Positions 1 to 10,667 of a stretch of 64,000 nucleotides of DNA are shown piece by piece (position 1 is the stretch's first letter; every line of letters begins with the position of its first letter). The translations under genes and the position numbers were made by a program. The stretch covers positions 60,488,251-60,552,250 of the forward strand of contig CM051463.1 of NCBI GenBank assembly GCA_028095005.1. The letters run 5' to 3'. The stretch comes from Rhynchospora pubera (Eukaryota > Streptophyta > Magnoliopsida > Poales > Cyperaceae). A model generated the notes under the pieces. That model worked only from the letters and a program-made list of their open reading frames with translations, did no database searches and had not been told where the DNA came from.

Positions 1-1645
1 CTCCGTCCTTAAGTCAACCAATGTCCATTCATTCATACAAGTAGCACATACCTTTTGAAGTCATTCAATCGGTAACCATTCATCATGTATAACAATTACT
101 AATAATATTAACATACGATATAATTACAAATATGCATGCAATGAATGAACAATTCAACATGATGCAATGTCAGAATTAAATTCCTAAGATGCAGATTCAG
201 AGTGAGTGTAACATCCGCACCTGCAACACAAGTAGACACAAGCAATGACAAGCAAAACCTAATTATCACCGGTAGTATCGGCCTCCTCGAGTCCCGATAC
301 GTCCTTATCCAAATCTACATTAATAAATTATTCTAAGTACTTACTCAAGTAAAGAACACAAGGAACAAGTAAAAGCAAGCAAGAAAAACTAAATACAAAC
401 TCCAATTATAACTCATTATGTGGTCGGATTAGGGTTTACCACGACTTAGACACGAACGATTAAGATACGAATAAAGTTTAGGGTCTAAACCATAATTTTA
501 TAATCTATAATGTATCAAAGGACTTTATGAGGTTGTAGAGCTCTTCAAGAGCTTTCCAATGGGCTTTGAATCACCTAAAACGGACTCCGGATGACAAAGT
601 TATGGACAAACGAAAATCTGTTTCCAGAGGGCACAATTCGGACCGAATTACAAGTGATTCGGACCGAATTTCTGAAGCTGTAAATTCCAGAGAGGACAAT
701 TCGGACCGAATTATCATTAATCCGAACCGAATTCCAGTTTCGAAAAGTTGAATATGAACAGAATCTTGTGACCAAACTTGAGGGTTAATTACATGACTTT
801 CTCACACTAATACACAACGAAATAGGCTAATTCAAGCACTGTTTAACCACCAAAATTCATCATTTAATTCTTTGAACTAACAGAAATTCAATTGAACAAA
901 CTAAAGAACAAACATTTAAAGGACTAAACCTGAAATTCGTTTTTCAACCAACCCATGGAGCTAAAATGCTCAAAACTTCACCAAATCAAACCAAACTCGA
1001 AATGTAGCTACTATAGTATACTACTAACTTAAATCAACAAGAAATTTCAGTTATAAACCTGAATCAAACTCCAAATTTCAGAAATTGCTCAAAACCAAAA
1101 TAATTCAAGGTTCAACGAAATACTAACCAAAAAGCACCCAAATCCGAAAATAGATAGGTTGCATGTACTCTCCTTGCCTTCCTCCCTTCAATTTCGATTT
1201 TTGCCAGATTTTAGAATGATTTTAAGTATTTTTCGTGGAGGATTTTCTAAGGTCTGAACTTGGAGAGTTTAGAGAAAAGAGAATGGGGAAATTTCAGTAG
1301 AGAAGGAAGTGGGTAGAAGGAGAGAGAGAGAGATGGCCTGCTGATGGGTTTTGGAGCAAAAGAGTGGGTCAAATTTTGCAAATAGTCCCTTAACTTTTGT
1401 CAAATTAGAGGTACCACCAATTTTCAGATTTGAGCCTTATAAAACCCAGAATTTAAACAAAAATTTAGAATACTTTTGCCATAGTTTTAGTACCCAACAT
1501 AATATTCATACTATACTAATCATACTAGCATAAAACCCAAACAATCAAGCATTCAATTTTGGTCAGAATTTCAAAGAATTCAAAACAACATAAAATTAAC
1601 ACATTAACACCTAAGTACTCAATAATTAAAAACTTAGGTATTACA
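1..1645 (-). repeat. 3' LTR of the Ty3 element (partial)
   Basis: Direct repeat of 7311-8955, ending on the plus strand in TATTACA at 1645, so on the element strand it begins TGTAATA. Differences from the other LTR that I can see are at 1371, 1461, 1511, 1535 and 1562, all in the last 275 bases. The first ~858 bases expected for a 2503-bp LTR lie outside the window. Short ORFs here recur identically in the other LTR and are not genes. Confidence 0.95.
635..733. repeat. Palindromic 15-mer cluster in LTR, copy 1
   Basis: Four copies of a motif AATTCGG-A-CCGAATT or a close variant lie at 635-649, 657-670, 698-712 and about 717-732 (the last as AATCCGAACCGAATT). Each perfect copy is a 7+1+7 inverted repeat. 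The cluster is repeated in the 5' LTR. A clustered palindrome in an LTR is a plausible protein-binding or enhancer site, but no binding protein is known to me. Confidence 0.7.
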
Positions 1646-1658
1646 TCCCTCCTCCCTT
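1646..1658 (-). other. Polypurine tract of the Ty3 element
   Basis: On the element strand the sequence AAGGGAGGAGGGA abuts the TG that starts the 3' LTR. This is the expected place and composition for the plus-strand DNA primer. Confidence 0.9.
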
Positions 1659-4600
1659 AAGAATCCCGTTCAGTCCTCTGAACGGAACACGTACCTGAGA
1701 CGTCAAACAACTCGGGAAACTTCTCTCTCATTTCGGACTCATGCTTCCAAGTAGCCTCCTTCCTTGGGTGTCTAGCCCACTGCACCAATACATACCGGAT
1801 TGTTCTACTTCGCAACCGGTGTTCCTTGGTATCCAAAATCCTTGTAGGTTTCTCCTCATAAGTCAAGTTCGACTCAACTTGACTAAGGCCTGAGTGATCA
1901 AGTATATGCGAAGGATCACGCACATACCTGCGGAGTTGAGACACATGAAAGACCGGATGAATCCGATCCAAACTTGGGGGTAAATCTAACTCATAAGCAA
2001 CAGCTCCTACCTTCTTGCTCACAATAAAAGGCCCGATGTACCGAGGACTTAGCTTCCCCGAGACACCGAAGCGAAACACCCCTCTCACAGGAGACACCTT
2101 TATCCATACATGCTCACCTTCCTTATACTCAATCGGCCGTCGGTGCACATCGGCGTATCTCCTTTGCCGATCCTGTGCAGCCTTAAGTTTAGATTTCACC
2201 AACCTCACCTTTTCTAAGCTCTCTGAAACTAACTCCGGTCCCGTAGGCATGTAAGTTCCTTTGACCTTCCAATATAGCGGTGTCCGGCACGACCTGCCAT
2301 ACAAAGCCTCATAGGGTGCCATCCCAATACTTGCATGAAAACTGTTATTATAGGAAAACTCCACCAAATGTAGGTTATCTACCCAAGACCCACCAAAACA
2401 TATAGCACACACTCTCAACATGTCTTCCAAGGTCTGTATCGTGCGCTCAGATTGGCCATCGGTTTGGGGGTGATGTGCAGAACTAAAACTCAATTTTGTC
2501 CCCAAAGCTTTTTGAAAACTCTTCCAAAATTGAGATGTAAAGCGACTGTCCCTATCTGAAATGATCTCTCTTGGACAGCCGTGCAATCGAAACAAATTCT
2601 TTATGAATAGTTCCGCTAGCTTATCTCCACCAATGTCAGATCGAATCGGTATAAACCGAGCCACCTTAGTCAACCTATCCACAATAACCCAAATTCCATC
2701 AACTTGGCCCTTTGTCTTCGGAAAACCCGACACAAAGTCCATGGTGATAGACTCAAACTTCTCCTTCGGGCGCCGCAACGGTTGTAAGAGACCGGCACTC
2801 TTTCGCCGATCGACCTTTGATTGTTGACAAGTTTGGCACCGAGCTACAAATTCTGCTATCTCTCGCTTCATGCCCGGCCACCAAAAATGTTTCTTTAAGT
2901 CCATATACATTTTCACTTCACCGGGATGAATGGCATACCCCGATTCATGTGCCTCCATAAGAATTAACATTTTGATCTCCTTGTTGTTTGGCACACAAAC
3001 CCTAGTGCCAAACCTCAAAATGCCACTTTCATCCACTTGAAAACTTTCCTTACCTTCTTCTATCCCCGCTCGAAACTTTTGACACTTCTCATCTTTTTCT
3101 TGTGCCACTTTAATCCTTACATGCAAATCTGGTTCAACCTCCAAAGCCGCTAGGAACACGGTTACCACTGCATTTGAAATAGGTTTGTCGAGGTTTTGGT
3201 TGACATGACTAAGAACAAGCTCCTTTGACACACCTACACACAACTTCAATCTTCTCAATTCTTCTAGGAGTTTTGGCTGACTTGTAATCATTGCCGCTGC
3301 ATTTGCTCGGCTTTTTCGGCTTAGTGCATCGGCTACAAGATTAGCCTTTCCGACATGATACAAGATCTCCATATCATAGTCCTTGAGTAACTCTAACCAC
3401 CGCCTCTGCCTCAGATTAAGATCCTTTTGTGTATACAAGTACTTGAGGCTTTGGTGATCGGTGTAGATTTTGCACTTTGCCCCATACAAATAGTGCCTCC
3501 AAATTTTTAGTGCAAACACAACCGCCGCCAACTCTAAATCATGGGTTGGATAATTCTTTTCATGCGGCTTAAGTTGCCGTGACCCATAAGCTATCACATG
3601 TCCATCTTGCATGAGAACACAACCAAGTCCGACTCCTGAAGCATCGGTGTAAACCGCAAACTCCTTTTCTTGTACCGGCATTGCCAAGATTGGTGCGGAC
3701 ACAAGCCGATCCTTCAAGGCTTGAAAACTAGCCTCTTGTTCATCTTCCCATATGTACTTAACATCCTTATGTAAAAGTTGGGTTAGCGGCCGAGCGAGCT
3801 TTGAGAACCCTTCCACAAACCGTCTGTAATACCCGGCCAACCCAAGAAAACTTCGCACCTCTGACACATTCTTTGGTTGAGTCCAACTAGCTACTGCCTG
3901 CACCTTTGCCGGATCCACCGAAAAACCCTTCCCCGAGATCACATGTTCGAGGAATGCCACTTCTTCTAACCAAAACTCACACTTTGACAGTTTTCCAAAC
4001 AATTGGTGTTCTCTCAACCGAGCTAACACCGCTCTCAAGTGACCTGCATGCTCTTCATGAGTGCGAGAGTAGATAAGAATGTCATCAATAAAAATTACCA
4101 CAAAACTATCCAAGTAATCATGGAAGACCCTATTCATTAGGTCCATAAAAGCTGCTGGTGCATTCGTCAAACCGAATGGCATCACAAGGTACTCATAGTG
4201 CCCATACCTTGATCTAAAAGCAGTTTTCTCCACATCTTCGGGTTTGATTCTCAACTGATGGTAACTTGTTCTAAGATCAATCTTAGAATACACAGAGGAT
4301 CCTTGTAATTGATCAAACAAATCATCTATTCTTGGTAGTGGATAACGGTTCTTTACCGTCACCTTATTCAATTCTCTATAATCAATACAAAGTCTCAAGG
4401 TTCCATCTTTTTTCTTAACAAACAAGACCGGTGCTCCCCATGGTGATGCACTTGGCCTTATAAACCCCTTCTCCAATAACTCCTCCAATTGAACTTTCAA
4501 CTCTTTTAGTTCCGCCGGTGCCATACGATATGGTGCTTTAGAAATTGGTACCGCACCCGGCAGCAACTCAATGCCAAACTCAACTTCTCTTGGAGGTGGC

Positions 4601-5442
4601 ATACCCGAGATCTCACTCGGAAACACATCAATGAAATCTCGGACGACCGGAATGGTTGAGATATCCGGCTGCCCATCTCCATCTACTATCACAGCTGCCA
4701 AGAAACACATGCATCCAGCTTGCAACAAGTTTCTTGCTTCTACCGCTGAAATATACGGGGTAGGATCCCCGACTGTTCTGAAATTGAGAGCACACTTGAT
4801 TGGTCTGCCCAGGTTGAATTGAATGCGCCGCTTGGCACACTCTATCACTGCATTATGCTTTGCAAGCCAATCAAGACCCAACAGAAAATCATACCCAGAG
4901 ATGTCTAGTATAAGCACATCCAAAGACAATTCTCGGCCCGCAATCAACACCTTTAGGTCTCGGCACCCCAAGACTACTTCATTAGATTGCCCCAGGGGAG
5001 TTAAGACCCGAGACACGTCACTCCGTTTCTCCATAACCCAACCACAAGACTCAACAAATTCCCGAGACACTATCGAATGACTACACCCCGTGTCAAACAA
5101 AACAAAAGCAAAGTGTCCCGAGATAGAAACAATACCTGAAAGCATCTCATTTGGTGCTACAACATGTGGTTTCTCTTCTCCTTCATGCTCCATTTCAGCA
5201 GCAAAAACTCCAACCCGTCCACCTCTACGCCCCGAGGCGCGACCTCCCGCACGCCCACGGTCAAAACCTGGTGCTCGGCCCCCGCCTCTCGGGTAGCCTC
5301 CACTACCTTGGCCTCCAAAATGCCCCGCTGGTGAGGGATTGGGACAATCCTTCCTTATGTGCCCCGGACTTCCACAACCGAAACAAGTCCGATTGCGCAA
5401 ATGACATGAGACCTCTGGATGCGGTTGGTTACAAGTCCGACA
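1657..5442 (-). CDS. pol: Retrotransposon Pol polyprotein (zinc knuckle, protease, RT, RNase H, integrase, chromodomain)
   Basis: Polyprotein that copies the element RNA and integrates the DNA. From the leucine codon at 5400 about 1247 residues are open; the frame is also open back to the TAG at 5443-5445 and lacks an ATG near its start, so it continues gag rather than starting anew. Visible: a CCHC zinc knuckle at about residues 6-19; protease DTG near 103-105; RT with FIDD near 437-440; RNase H acidic residues near 586, 623, 648 and 691; integrase HHCC (H818, H825, C855, C858) and DDE (D888, D949, E985; the last two 35 residues apart); a GPF motif near 1122; chromodomain from about 1178 to 1231, with aromatic Y1180 and W1207. 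No internal stop or frameshift, so the catalytic part looks intact. Residue numbers are counts by eye and may be off by one or two. Confidence 0.93.
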   Translation of the reverse strand, partial: CRTCNQPHPEVSCHLRNRTCFGCGSPGHIRKDCPNPSPAGHFGGQGSGGYPRGGGRAPGFDRGRAGGRASGRRGGRVGVFAAEMEHEGEEKPHVVAPNEMLSGIVSISGHFAFVLFDTGCSHSIVSREFVESCGWVMEKRSDVSRVLTPLGQSNEVVLGCRDLKVLIAGRELSLDVLILDISGYDFLLGLDWLAKHNAVIECAKRRIQFNLGRPIKCALNFRTVGDPTPYISAVEARNLLQAGCMCFLAAVIVDGDGQPDISTIPVVRDFIDVFPSEISGMPPPREVEFGIELLPGAVPISKAPYRMAPAELKELKVQLEELLEKGFIRPSASPWGAPVLFVKKKDGTLRLCIDYRELNKVTVKNRYPLPRIDDLFDQLQGSSVYSKIDLRTSYHQLRIKPEDVEKTAFRSRYGHYEYLVMPFGLTNAPAAFMDLMNRVFHDYLDSFVVIFIDDILIYSRTHEEHAGHLRAVLARLREHQLFGKLSKCEFWLEEVAFLEHVISGKGFSVDPAKVQAVASWTQPKNVSEVRSFLGLAGYYRRFVEGFSKLARPLTQLLHKDVKYIWEDEQEASFQALKDRLVSAPILAMPVQEKEFAVYTDASGVGLGCVLMQDGHVIAYGSRQLKPHEKNYPTHDLELAAVVFALKIWRHYLYGAKCKIYTDHQSLKYLYTQKDLNLRQRRWLELLKDYDMEILYHVGKANLVADALSRKSRANAAAMITSQPKLLEELRRLKLCVGVSKELVLSHVNQNLDKPISNAVVTVFLAALEVEPDLHVRIKVAQEKDEKCQKFRAGIEEGKESFQVDESGILRFGTRVCVPNNKEIKMLILMEAHESGYAIHPGEVKMYMDLKKHFWWPGMKREIAEFVARCQTCQQSKVDRRKSAGLLQPLRRPKEKFESITMDFVSGFPKTKGQVDGIWVIVDRLTKVARFIPIRSDIGGDKLAELFIKNLFRLHGCPREIISDRDSRFTSQFWKSFQKALGTKLSFSSAHHPQTDGQSERTIQTLEDMLRVCAICFGGSWVDNLHLVEFSYNNSFHASIGMAPYEALYGRSCRTPLYWKVKGTYMPTGPELVSESLEKVRLVKSKLKAAQDRQRRYADVHRRPIEYKEGEHVWIKVSPVRGVFRFGVSGKLSPRYIGPFIVSKKVGAVAYELDLPPSLDRIHPVFHVSQLRRYVRDPSHILDHSGLSQVESNLTYEEKPTRILDTKEHRLRSRTIRYVLVQWARHPRKEATWKHESEMREKFPELFDVSGTCSVQRTERDS

Positions 5443-6303
5443 CTAATGTCCCGAATGTTTGGCCTTGCTTGATGTTGCGGAGGAAGGAATTGGTGCCTTT
5501 CCTTTGCCTCGTCCAGCAACTTGCATTTGTCCACTCTTTGAGCGAATCTTCCTTGCTTCTTCTTCTTCTTCCTCTCGCTCCCTTTTAAAGTGAACCTCCT
5601 TTTGTGCAGCATGATTCATCAACCTCTTCAAGTCTGTAACATAAGGGTCATCAATTGCACCCCCTATCTTTGACCTAAGCCCATTGATGTAGTGTCTTCG
5701 ATAGCGCTTAGGATCAGCTCTAATGTCAAGAGCATAGCGAGAGAGATTGATGAATTCCATATTGTATTCTGCCACAGTTTTACTCCCTTGCTTTAACTCA
5801 ATGAACCTTTGTCTCATCTCTTCTTTCATAATATCATCGGCATATTGCTCATTGAATTGCTCCTCAAACCACTCCCAAGGTATGGCATCTTGGTCACCAT
5901 CAAAATCCAACTTCTTATTTTCCCACCAGAAACGTGCATCATTCTCCAAGTAATGGGTGGCGAGCTCAACTCGGAACTCCTCTGGTGCCCGACACACACG
6001 AAACTTGGACTTGATACTAGCAAGCCACTCCTCGGCCGCTGCAAGATTATCTCCTTGAAACTTTGGTGGTGTTGTCTTTCCAAAACAGTCATAGATGAGT
6101 CGGAAGCGATCTCCATCATCTTCCACTTGTGCGGCATGTCTACCGCGTCCCCGGCCCAAGGCCGCAAAACCCCGCTCAATGGCATTGGCAACCCTTTCTT
6201 CAAGACCAGGGCCTGCATTAGAATCTGCGGAGTCTTCACCTCTACCCGCACCTCCACGGGCACGACCTCTTGCACCTCTACCTCGACAACCTCTCCGATC
6301 CAT
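5443..6303 (-). CDS. gag: Retrotransposon Gag (capsid region), ended by in-frame TAG
   Basis: 286 residues starting at an ATG 130-150 bases inside the primer site. The first ~40 residues are Arg/Gly-rich; residues about 80-190 match the retrotransposon Gag (capsid) family with the usual W...F...FN pattern; a charged Glu/Arg helix follows, then a basic tail. It stops at TAG 5443-5445. The next codons, in the same frame, encode a Cys/His array (C-X2-C-X3-H-X4-C) and then the CCHC knuckle at the start of pol. In related elements these lie in one uninterrupted Gag-Pol frame, so the TAG separates capsid from nucleocapsid. It may be a recent nonsense mutation or a readthrough codon; the sequence alone does not decide. 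Confidence 0.9.
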   Translation of the reverse strand: MDRRGCRGRGARGRARGGAGRGEDSADSNAGPGLEERVANAIERGFAALGRGRGRHAAQVEDDGDRFRLIYDCFGKTTPPKFQGDNLAAAEEWLASIKSKFRVCRAPEEFRVELATHYLENDARFWWENKKLDFDGDQDAIPWEWFEEQFNEQYADDIMKEEMRQRFIELKQGSKTVAEYNMEFINLSRYALDIRADPKRYRRHYINGLRSKIGGAIDDPYVTDLKRLMNHAAQKEVHFKREREEEEEEARKIRSKSGQMQVAGRGKGKAPIPSSATSSKAKHSGH

Positions 6304-6431
6304 AACAACCTATAGAACAAAGTCAATACCACAACAAGAAAACATACATGAAATAAAATCGACCTCACATTCCCACTTAGACCTACCCTCACTCATTACT
6401 TAAGGGTCTGGTTCAAGTTGTTAGACCAACC

Positions 6432-6445
6432 GGGCTCTGATACCA
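6432..6445 (-). other. Primer binding site, initiator tRNA-Met
   Basis: On the element strand TGGTATCAGAGCCC lies seven bases after the end of the 5' LTR. It is complementary to the 3' end of plant initiator tRNA-Met. Confidence 0.92.
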
Positions 6446-7130
6446 AACAAGCTGTGACACTCCAAAACCGAAGTCATGGAGTACCACGGCCCGCCGCGAC
6501 TACGTGCTTACCTTCACGCACCCGCAAGGCTTACATATCACAAAACATTAAGTAAATTGCACGAAGCATCACAAATCTAAATGTAAGCAATTACTCAAAG
6601 GTTAACAAATATCGAACTACATCATGGCATATGGCAAGTTTCAACTAGTTAGACTTGTACATGTAATATCAGTTGGCTTTACAATATCAAAAGTACAAGT
6701 TAACTATACAAAATGAACATTTAGAAATCTCACGCTTCATGCTTATACTCAAAATGTAGATGGCTTACTCTGTAACTCGATTCCCGCTCGGTCTACAACC
6801 TGGAACCCACAAAGTGGAGAGTGAGATAATTATAAAAATTATCCCAGTGCGGTATTTAGTTCCAGTCGCACAAACCCCGAAGGTACATGATTAGGAACTA
6901 ACTACTGACTGAGTTAAAAACAACATTTCATTATACAAGCAAATAATATAGCAATATACATATCAATTAGTTCAATCAACCTCCCAAATTAAATCATGCA
7001 ATGCATCATGAGCGCGGTTATTATGTCCCTTCAATAAGGATTTCAACTACAAGATGGCATTTCAGAAACCGGCTCGAGTTGGACAACACATAACATGCAA
7101 GTCTGGTTATAATCATTACGACTTCCTTCA

Positions 7131-7196
7131 CAGATTTTATAGTCCGTAGACTCAGATTTTATAGTCCTTAGACTCAGATTTTATAGTCCGTAGACT
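7131..7196. repeat. 22-bp tandem repeat, three copies, in LTR
   Basis: Three consecutive 22-bp units beginning CAGATTTTATAGTCC at 7131, 7153 and 7175; the middle unit differs from the others by one base (G to T). Such repeats are common in retrotransposon U3 regions and may carry regulatory sites (inference). Confidence 0.9.
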
Positions 7197-7944
7197 CACA
7201 TTAACACAATTCAGACAATTCATAATTACAAACAGTACCACAAGTTGAGAACATCGTCAGAATACCGGATCAAAGCGCTTATCACTCGGGGCTCAAGGAA
7301 CGGGTCATGACTCCGTCCTTAAGTCAACCAATGTCCATTCATTCATACAAGTAGCACATACCTTTTGAAGTCATTCAATCGGTAACCATTCATCATGTAT
7401 AACAATTACTAATAATATTAACATACGATATAATTACAAATATGCATGCAATGAATGAACAATTCAACATGATGCAATGTCAGAATTAAATTCCTAAGAT
7501 GCAGATTCAGAGTGAGTGTAACATCCGCACCTGCAACACAAGTAGACACAAGCAATGACAAGCAAAACCTAATTATCACCGGTAGTATCGGCCTCCTCGA
7601 GTCCCGATACGTCCTTATCCAAATCTACATTAATAAATTATTCTAAGTACTTACTCAAGTAAAGAACACAAGGAACAAGTAAAAGCAAGCAAGAAAAACT
7701 AAATACAAACTCCAATTATAACTCATTATGTGGTCGGATTAGGGTTTACCACGACTTAGACACGAACGATTAAGATACGAATAAAGTTTAGGGTCTAAAC
7801 CATAATTTTATAATCTATAATGTATCAAAGGACTTTATGAGGTTGTAGAGCTCTTCAAGAGCTTTCCAATGGGCTTTGAATCACCTAAAACGGACTCCGG
7901 ATGACAAAGTTATGGACAAACGAAAATCTGTTTCCAGAGGGCAC

Positions 7945-8043
7945 AATTCGGACCGAATTACAAGTGATTCGGACCGAATTTCTGAAGCTGTAAATTCCAG
8001 AGAGGACAATTCGGACCGAATTATCATTAATCCGAACCGAATT
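7945..8043. repeat. Palindromic 15-mer cluster in LTR, copy 2
   Basis: Same four copies of the CGGACCG-cored palindrome as at 635-733, shifted by 7310 bases, with no base change. Confidence 0.7.
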
Positions 8044-8955
8044 CCAGTTTCGAAAAGTTGAATATGAACAGAATCTTGTGACCAAACTTGAGGGTTAATT
8101 ACATGACTTTCTCACACTAATACACAACGAAATAGGCTAATTCAAGCACTGTTTAACCACCAAAATTCATCATTTAATTCTTTGAACTAACAGAAATTCA
8201 ATTGAACAAACTAAAGAACAAACATTTAAAGGACTAAACCTGAAATTCGTTTTTCAACCAACCCATGGAGCTAAAATGCTCAAAACTTCACCAAATCAAA
8301 CCAAACTCGAAATGTAGCTACTATAGTATACTACTAACTTAAATCAACAAGAAATTTCAGTTATAAACCTGAATCAAACTCCAAATTTCAGAAATTGCTC
8401 AAAACCAAAATAATTCAAGGTTCAACGAAATACTAACCAAAAAGCACCCAAATCCGAAAATAGATAGGTTGCATGTACTCTCCTTGCCTTCCTCCCTTCA
8501 ATTTCGATTTTTGCCAGATTTTAGAATGATTTTAAGTATTTTTCGTGGAGGATTTTCTAAGGTCTGAACTTGGAGAGTTTAGAGAAAAGAGAATGGGGAA
8601 ATTTCAGTAGAGAAGGAAGTGGGTAGAAGGAGAGAGAGAGAGATGGCCTGCTGATGGGTTTTGGAGCAAAAGAGTGGGTCGAATTTTGCAAATAGTCCCT
8701 TAACTTTTGTCAAATTAGAGGTACCACCAATTTTCAGATTTGAGCCTTATAAAACCCAGAATTTAAACAACAATTTAGAATACTTTTGCCATAGTTTTAG
8801 TACCCAACATAATATTCATATTATACTAATCATACTAGCATAAAGCCCAAACAATCAAGCATTCAATTTTGATCAGAATTTCAAAGAATTCAAAACAACA
8901 TAAAATTAACACATTAACACCTAAGTACTCAATAATTAAAAACTTAGGTATTACA

Positions 8956-10525
8956 GTTTTATTCTACATTTTCCCCTTCTAATTCTCGCATGTTTTTTTT
9001 CGCTCCTTCTCTTTTTCTTCATCCTTCATGATCCATCCTTTCTCCTCTATTTATTTTTTTCTCATCTGTTGTTTTTGTTTATTTTATTCACTTATGTGTC
9101 TAATTTGTTTCTCTATGTGTTCACTTTATTTAATTATGTGTTGATGTTGTATTTTTTTCTATTTTTATTAAACTTATTTGTTGTATGTGTTCACTTTATT
9201 TTTATGGGTTAATTAGATTTATGCCATTGTGAAAATTGAAAATTAGTAAAATGTCATCACTAAATGACAAATTAGTTTTTTGTCATTATGAAATAGAGCA
9301 AATTAGTTTTTTGCCATCGACAAATTGATTTGCCATCGACAAATTGATTTGCCAATTTTGCCCTTTTAAATATGCCACTATAAAAATTTAAAATTAGAAA
9401 AATACCATCATTATATAACAAATTAGTTTTATGCCACTACAAATTAATTAAAACGAGTTATGTGCCATTGTAAAAATATGAAACTTAGTTTTATGCCACT
9501 AGTGCATTAAAATTATGGCATAAAACAAAACTTTATATTATTAACAACAAAAATGCTGTAAAATTAAAGTTATCCATATTAACTGATATCATTAACTTGT
9601 ATCATTAATGAAAAATAAAATATTAGGCAAATAGCTGAGACCTTGCAATAAACTTGTAAAATTCAAAATACATAAGATAATTAACGGTCAACAAGTGAGT
9701 AGCATGGTTACTTATCATGGGTTCATTAATCTAAATATCCAAATTACATAGTAAGAACACCCTTGAGTCGAACCTTGAAATGGATCTGAGGATAAGTTGC
9801 TCCAGTTCCAGGCTGAGTTCAGGAAGAAGTTTCAAAAGATAAGTCATAATAGTGCGTCTGTATGAGACTTCATGGTGTATAATTATGCTATTTCAAAGGA
9901 TATTCTCAAACTAACGAGCGAAACAGCTATTTTTGATAATTTCTCTTCAATTATTTTAAGACGCAGTGTCCTTTATGTTAGGGAAAATTGGATGTGTGCC
10001 GCTCCGAAGTTGGAATTTTTTTTAAAAAAAAATTGTCACTTCAAAATTGATACTTTGAACATTGTCATCCGAATTCTAATTAAGTTAGAAAATTACCGCT
10101 ATTTTTTCTCTCTTCTCAATCTCCGTACGGACTCAAACACGCAAAAAAAAAAAATAAATAAAATGAAATCTACTGGTCACGAAAGCCAAACCTTAAAAAC
10201 AAATTCCCCTTCAAAAAATAATTCTTGTTTTTTAGATGTAGAACTAAAGATGATGTCAAATAGTAATTAATAAAATTTCGGTAAACAGGTAGGCCGATTG
10301 TTTAATTATCCATTTTTAGAAGGACAGTAACCTCAGTGAATTACAATTGTTTCTAATTTATATTTTTTTTTAAAAAAAATTCTGTCTATGATGGGCACCA
10401 ATTTGTTTTTACTACTATTCTTAACCAATACACATGGTAATCCCACCTAATTCGACCTTATTGCTTCTTTCTAATTGGATGCAACCGGATCAGTATCCTC
10501 TGCGTGTCTTTTTTTTTTAAAGACA
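8956..10525. other. Intergenic AT-rich DNA, no gene seen
   Basis: No coding region with splice or codon structure was found. It begins with a pyrimidine-rich stretch (8956-9190), then an interspersed repeat (9209-9500). The 132-codon open frame at 9872-10270 has no recognisable domain and is Lys/Asn/Ser-rich as expected of random AT-rich sequence. Confidence 0.6.
9209..9500. repeat. Interspersed repeat (copy 1 of 2)
   Basis: Built of repeated phrases of the type TTAGTTTTATGCCACT and CATCACTAAATGACAA. The same order of phrases occurs at 44186-44430. This copy has an extra tandem duplication of TTTGCCATCGACAAATTGA near 9313-9352. The family is not recognised; the phrase pattern resembles terminal regions of Mutator-like elements, but I see no duplication at the ends. 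Confidence 0.65.
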
Positions 10526-10667
10526 CAATGGTCGTTTTCTAATTTGAACCGTCAGATTTAATTTTGACAGACATATTTTCATGTGCTGCACAAATTTCGA
10601 CCGTTTTAGAATTAATCACGGAACATCCATTAGTAATTAGACGGTTCAAACTAGAAAACAACCATTG
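10526..10667. mobile_element. Small MITE with 28-bp terminal inverted repeats
   Basis: The 28 bases at 10526-10553 and the reverse complement of 10640-10667 agree at 26 positions; the outer bases read CAATGG...CCATTG. It is 142 bp long with no coding content. A second short inverted repeat (GTGTCTTT/AAAGACAC around a T run) abuts its left edge. No convincing target-site duplication, so the superfamily is open. Confidence 0.7.

Larger units (their letters stand above)
1..8955 (-). mobile_element. Ty3/gypsy LTR retrotransposon, chromovirus (Tekay-like), 3' LTR truncated by window edge
   Basis: A nearly complete LTR retrotransposon reads on the minus strand: 5' LTR 6453-8955, primer site 6432-6445, gag 5443-6303, pol 1657-5442, polypurine tract 1646-1658, 3' LTR from 1645 leftwards. 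Domain order protease, reverse transcriptase, RNase H, integrase, chromodomain defines a Ty3 chromovirus; the C-terminal chromodomain and long LTRs suggest the Tekay/Del lineage (family knowledge, not searched). The visible 1645 bases of the 3' LTR align with 7311-8955 without gaps at a constant offset of 7310 and with five substitutions, so insertion was recent. The 3' LTR should extend about 858 bases beyond the window, so the target-site duplication cannot be checked; the bases after the 5' LTR are GTTTT. Confidence 0.95.
6453..8955 (-). repeat. 5' LTR of the Ty3 element, complete (2503 bp)
   Basis: Starts TGTGACAC and ends TATTACA on the plus strand, giving TG...CA ends on either strand. 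The inner edge is fixed by the adjacent primer site and the outer edge by loss of similarity to the other copy after 8955. It holds three 22-bp tandem repeats (7131-7196) and the palindrome cluster (7945-8043). Confidence 0.95.

Noticed and set aside
566..751. 61-codon frame rich in NSDRI repeats, also at 7876-8061
   Set aside because: Translation of the palindrome cluster in the LTR; identical in both LTRs.
2015..6403. Plus-strand open frames opposite gag and pol, up to 168 codons
   Set aside because: Antisense shadows of the retrotransposon coding region, with no domains.
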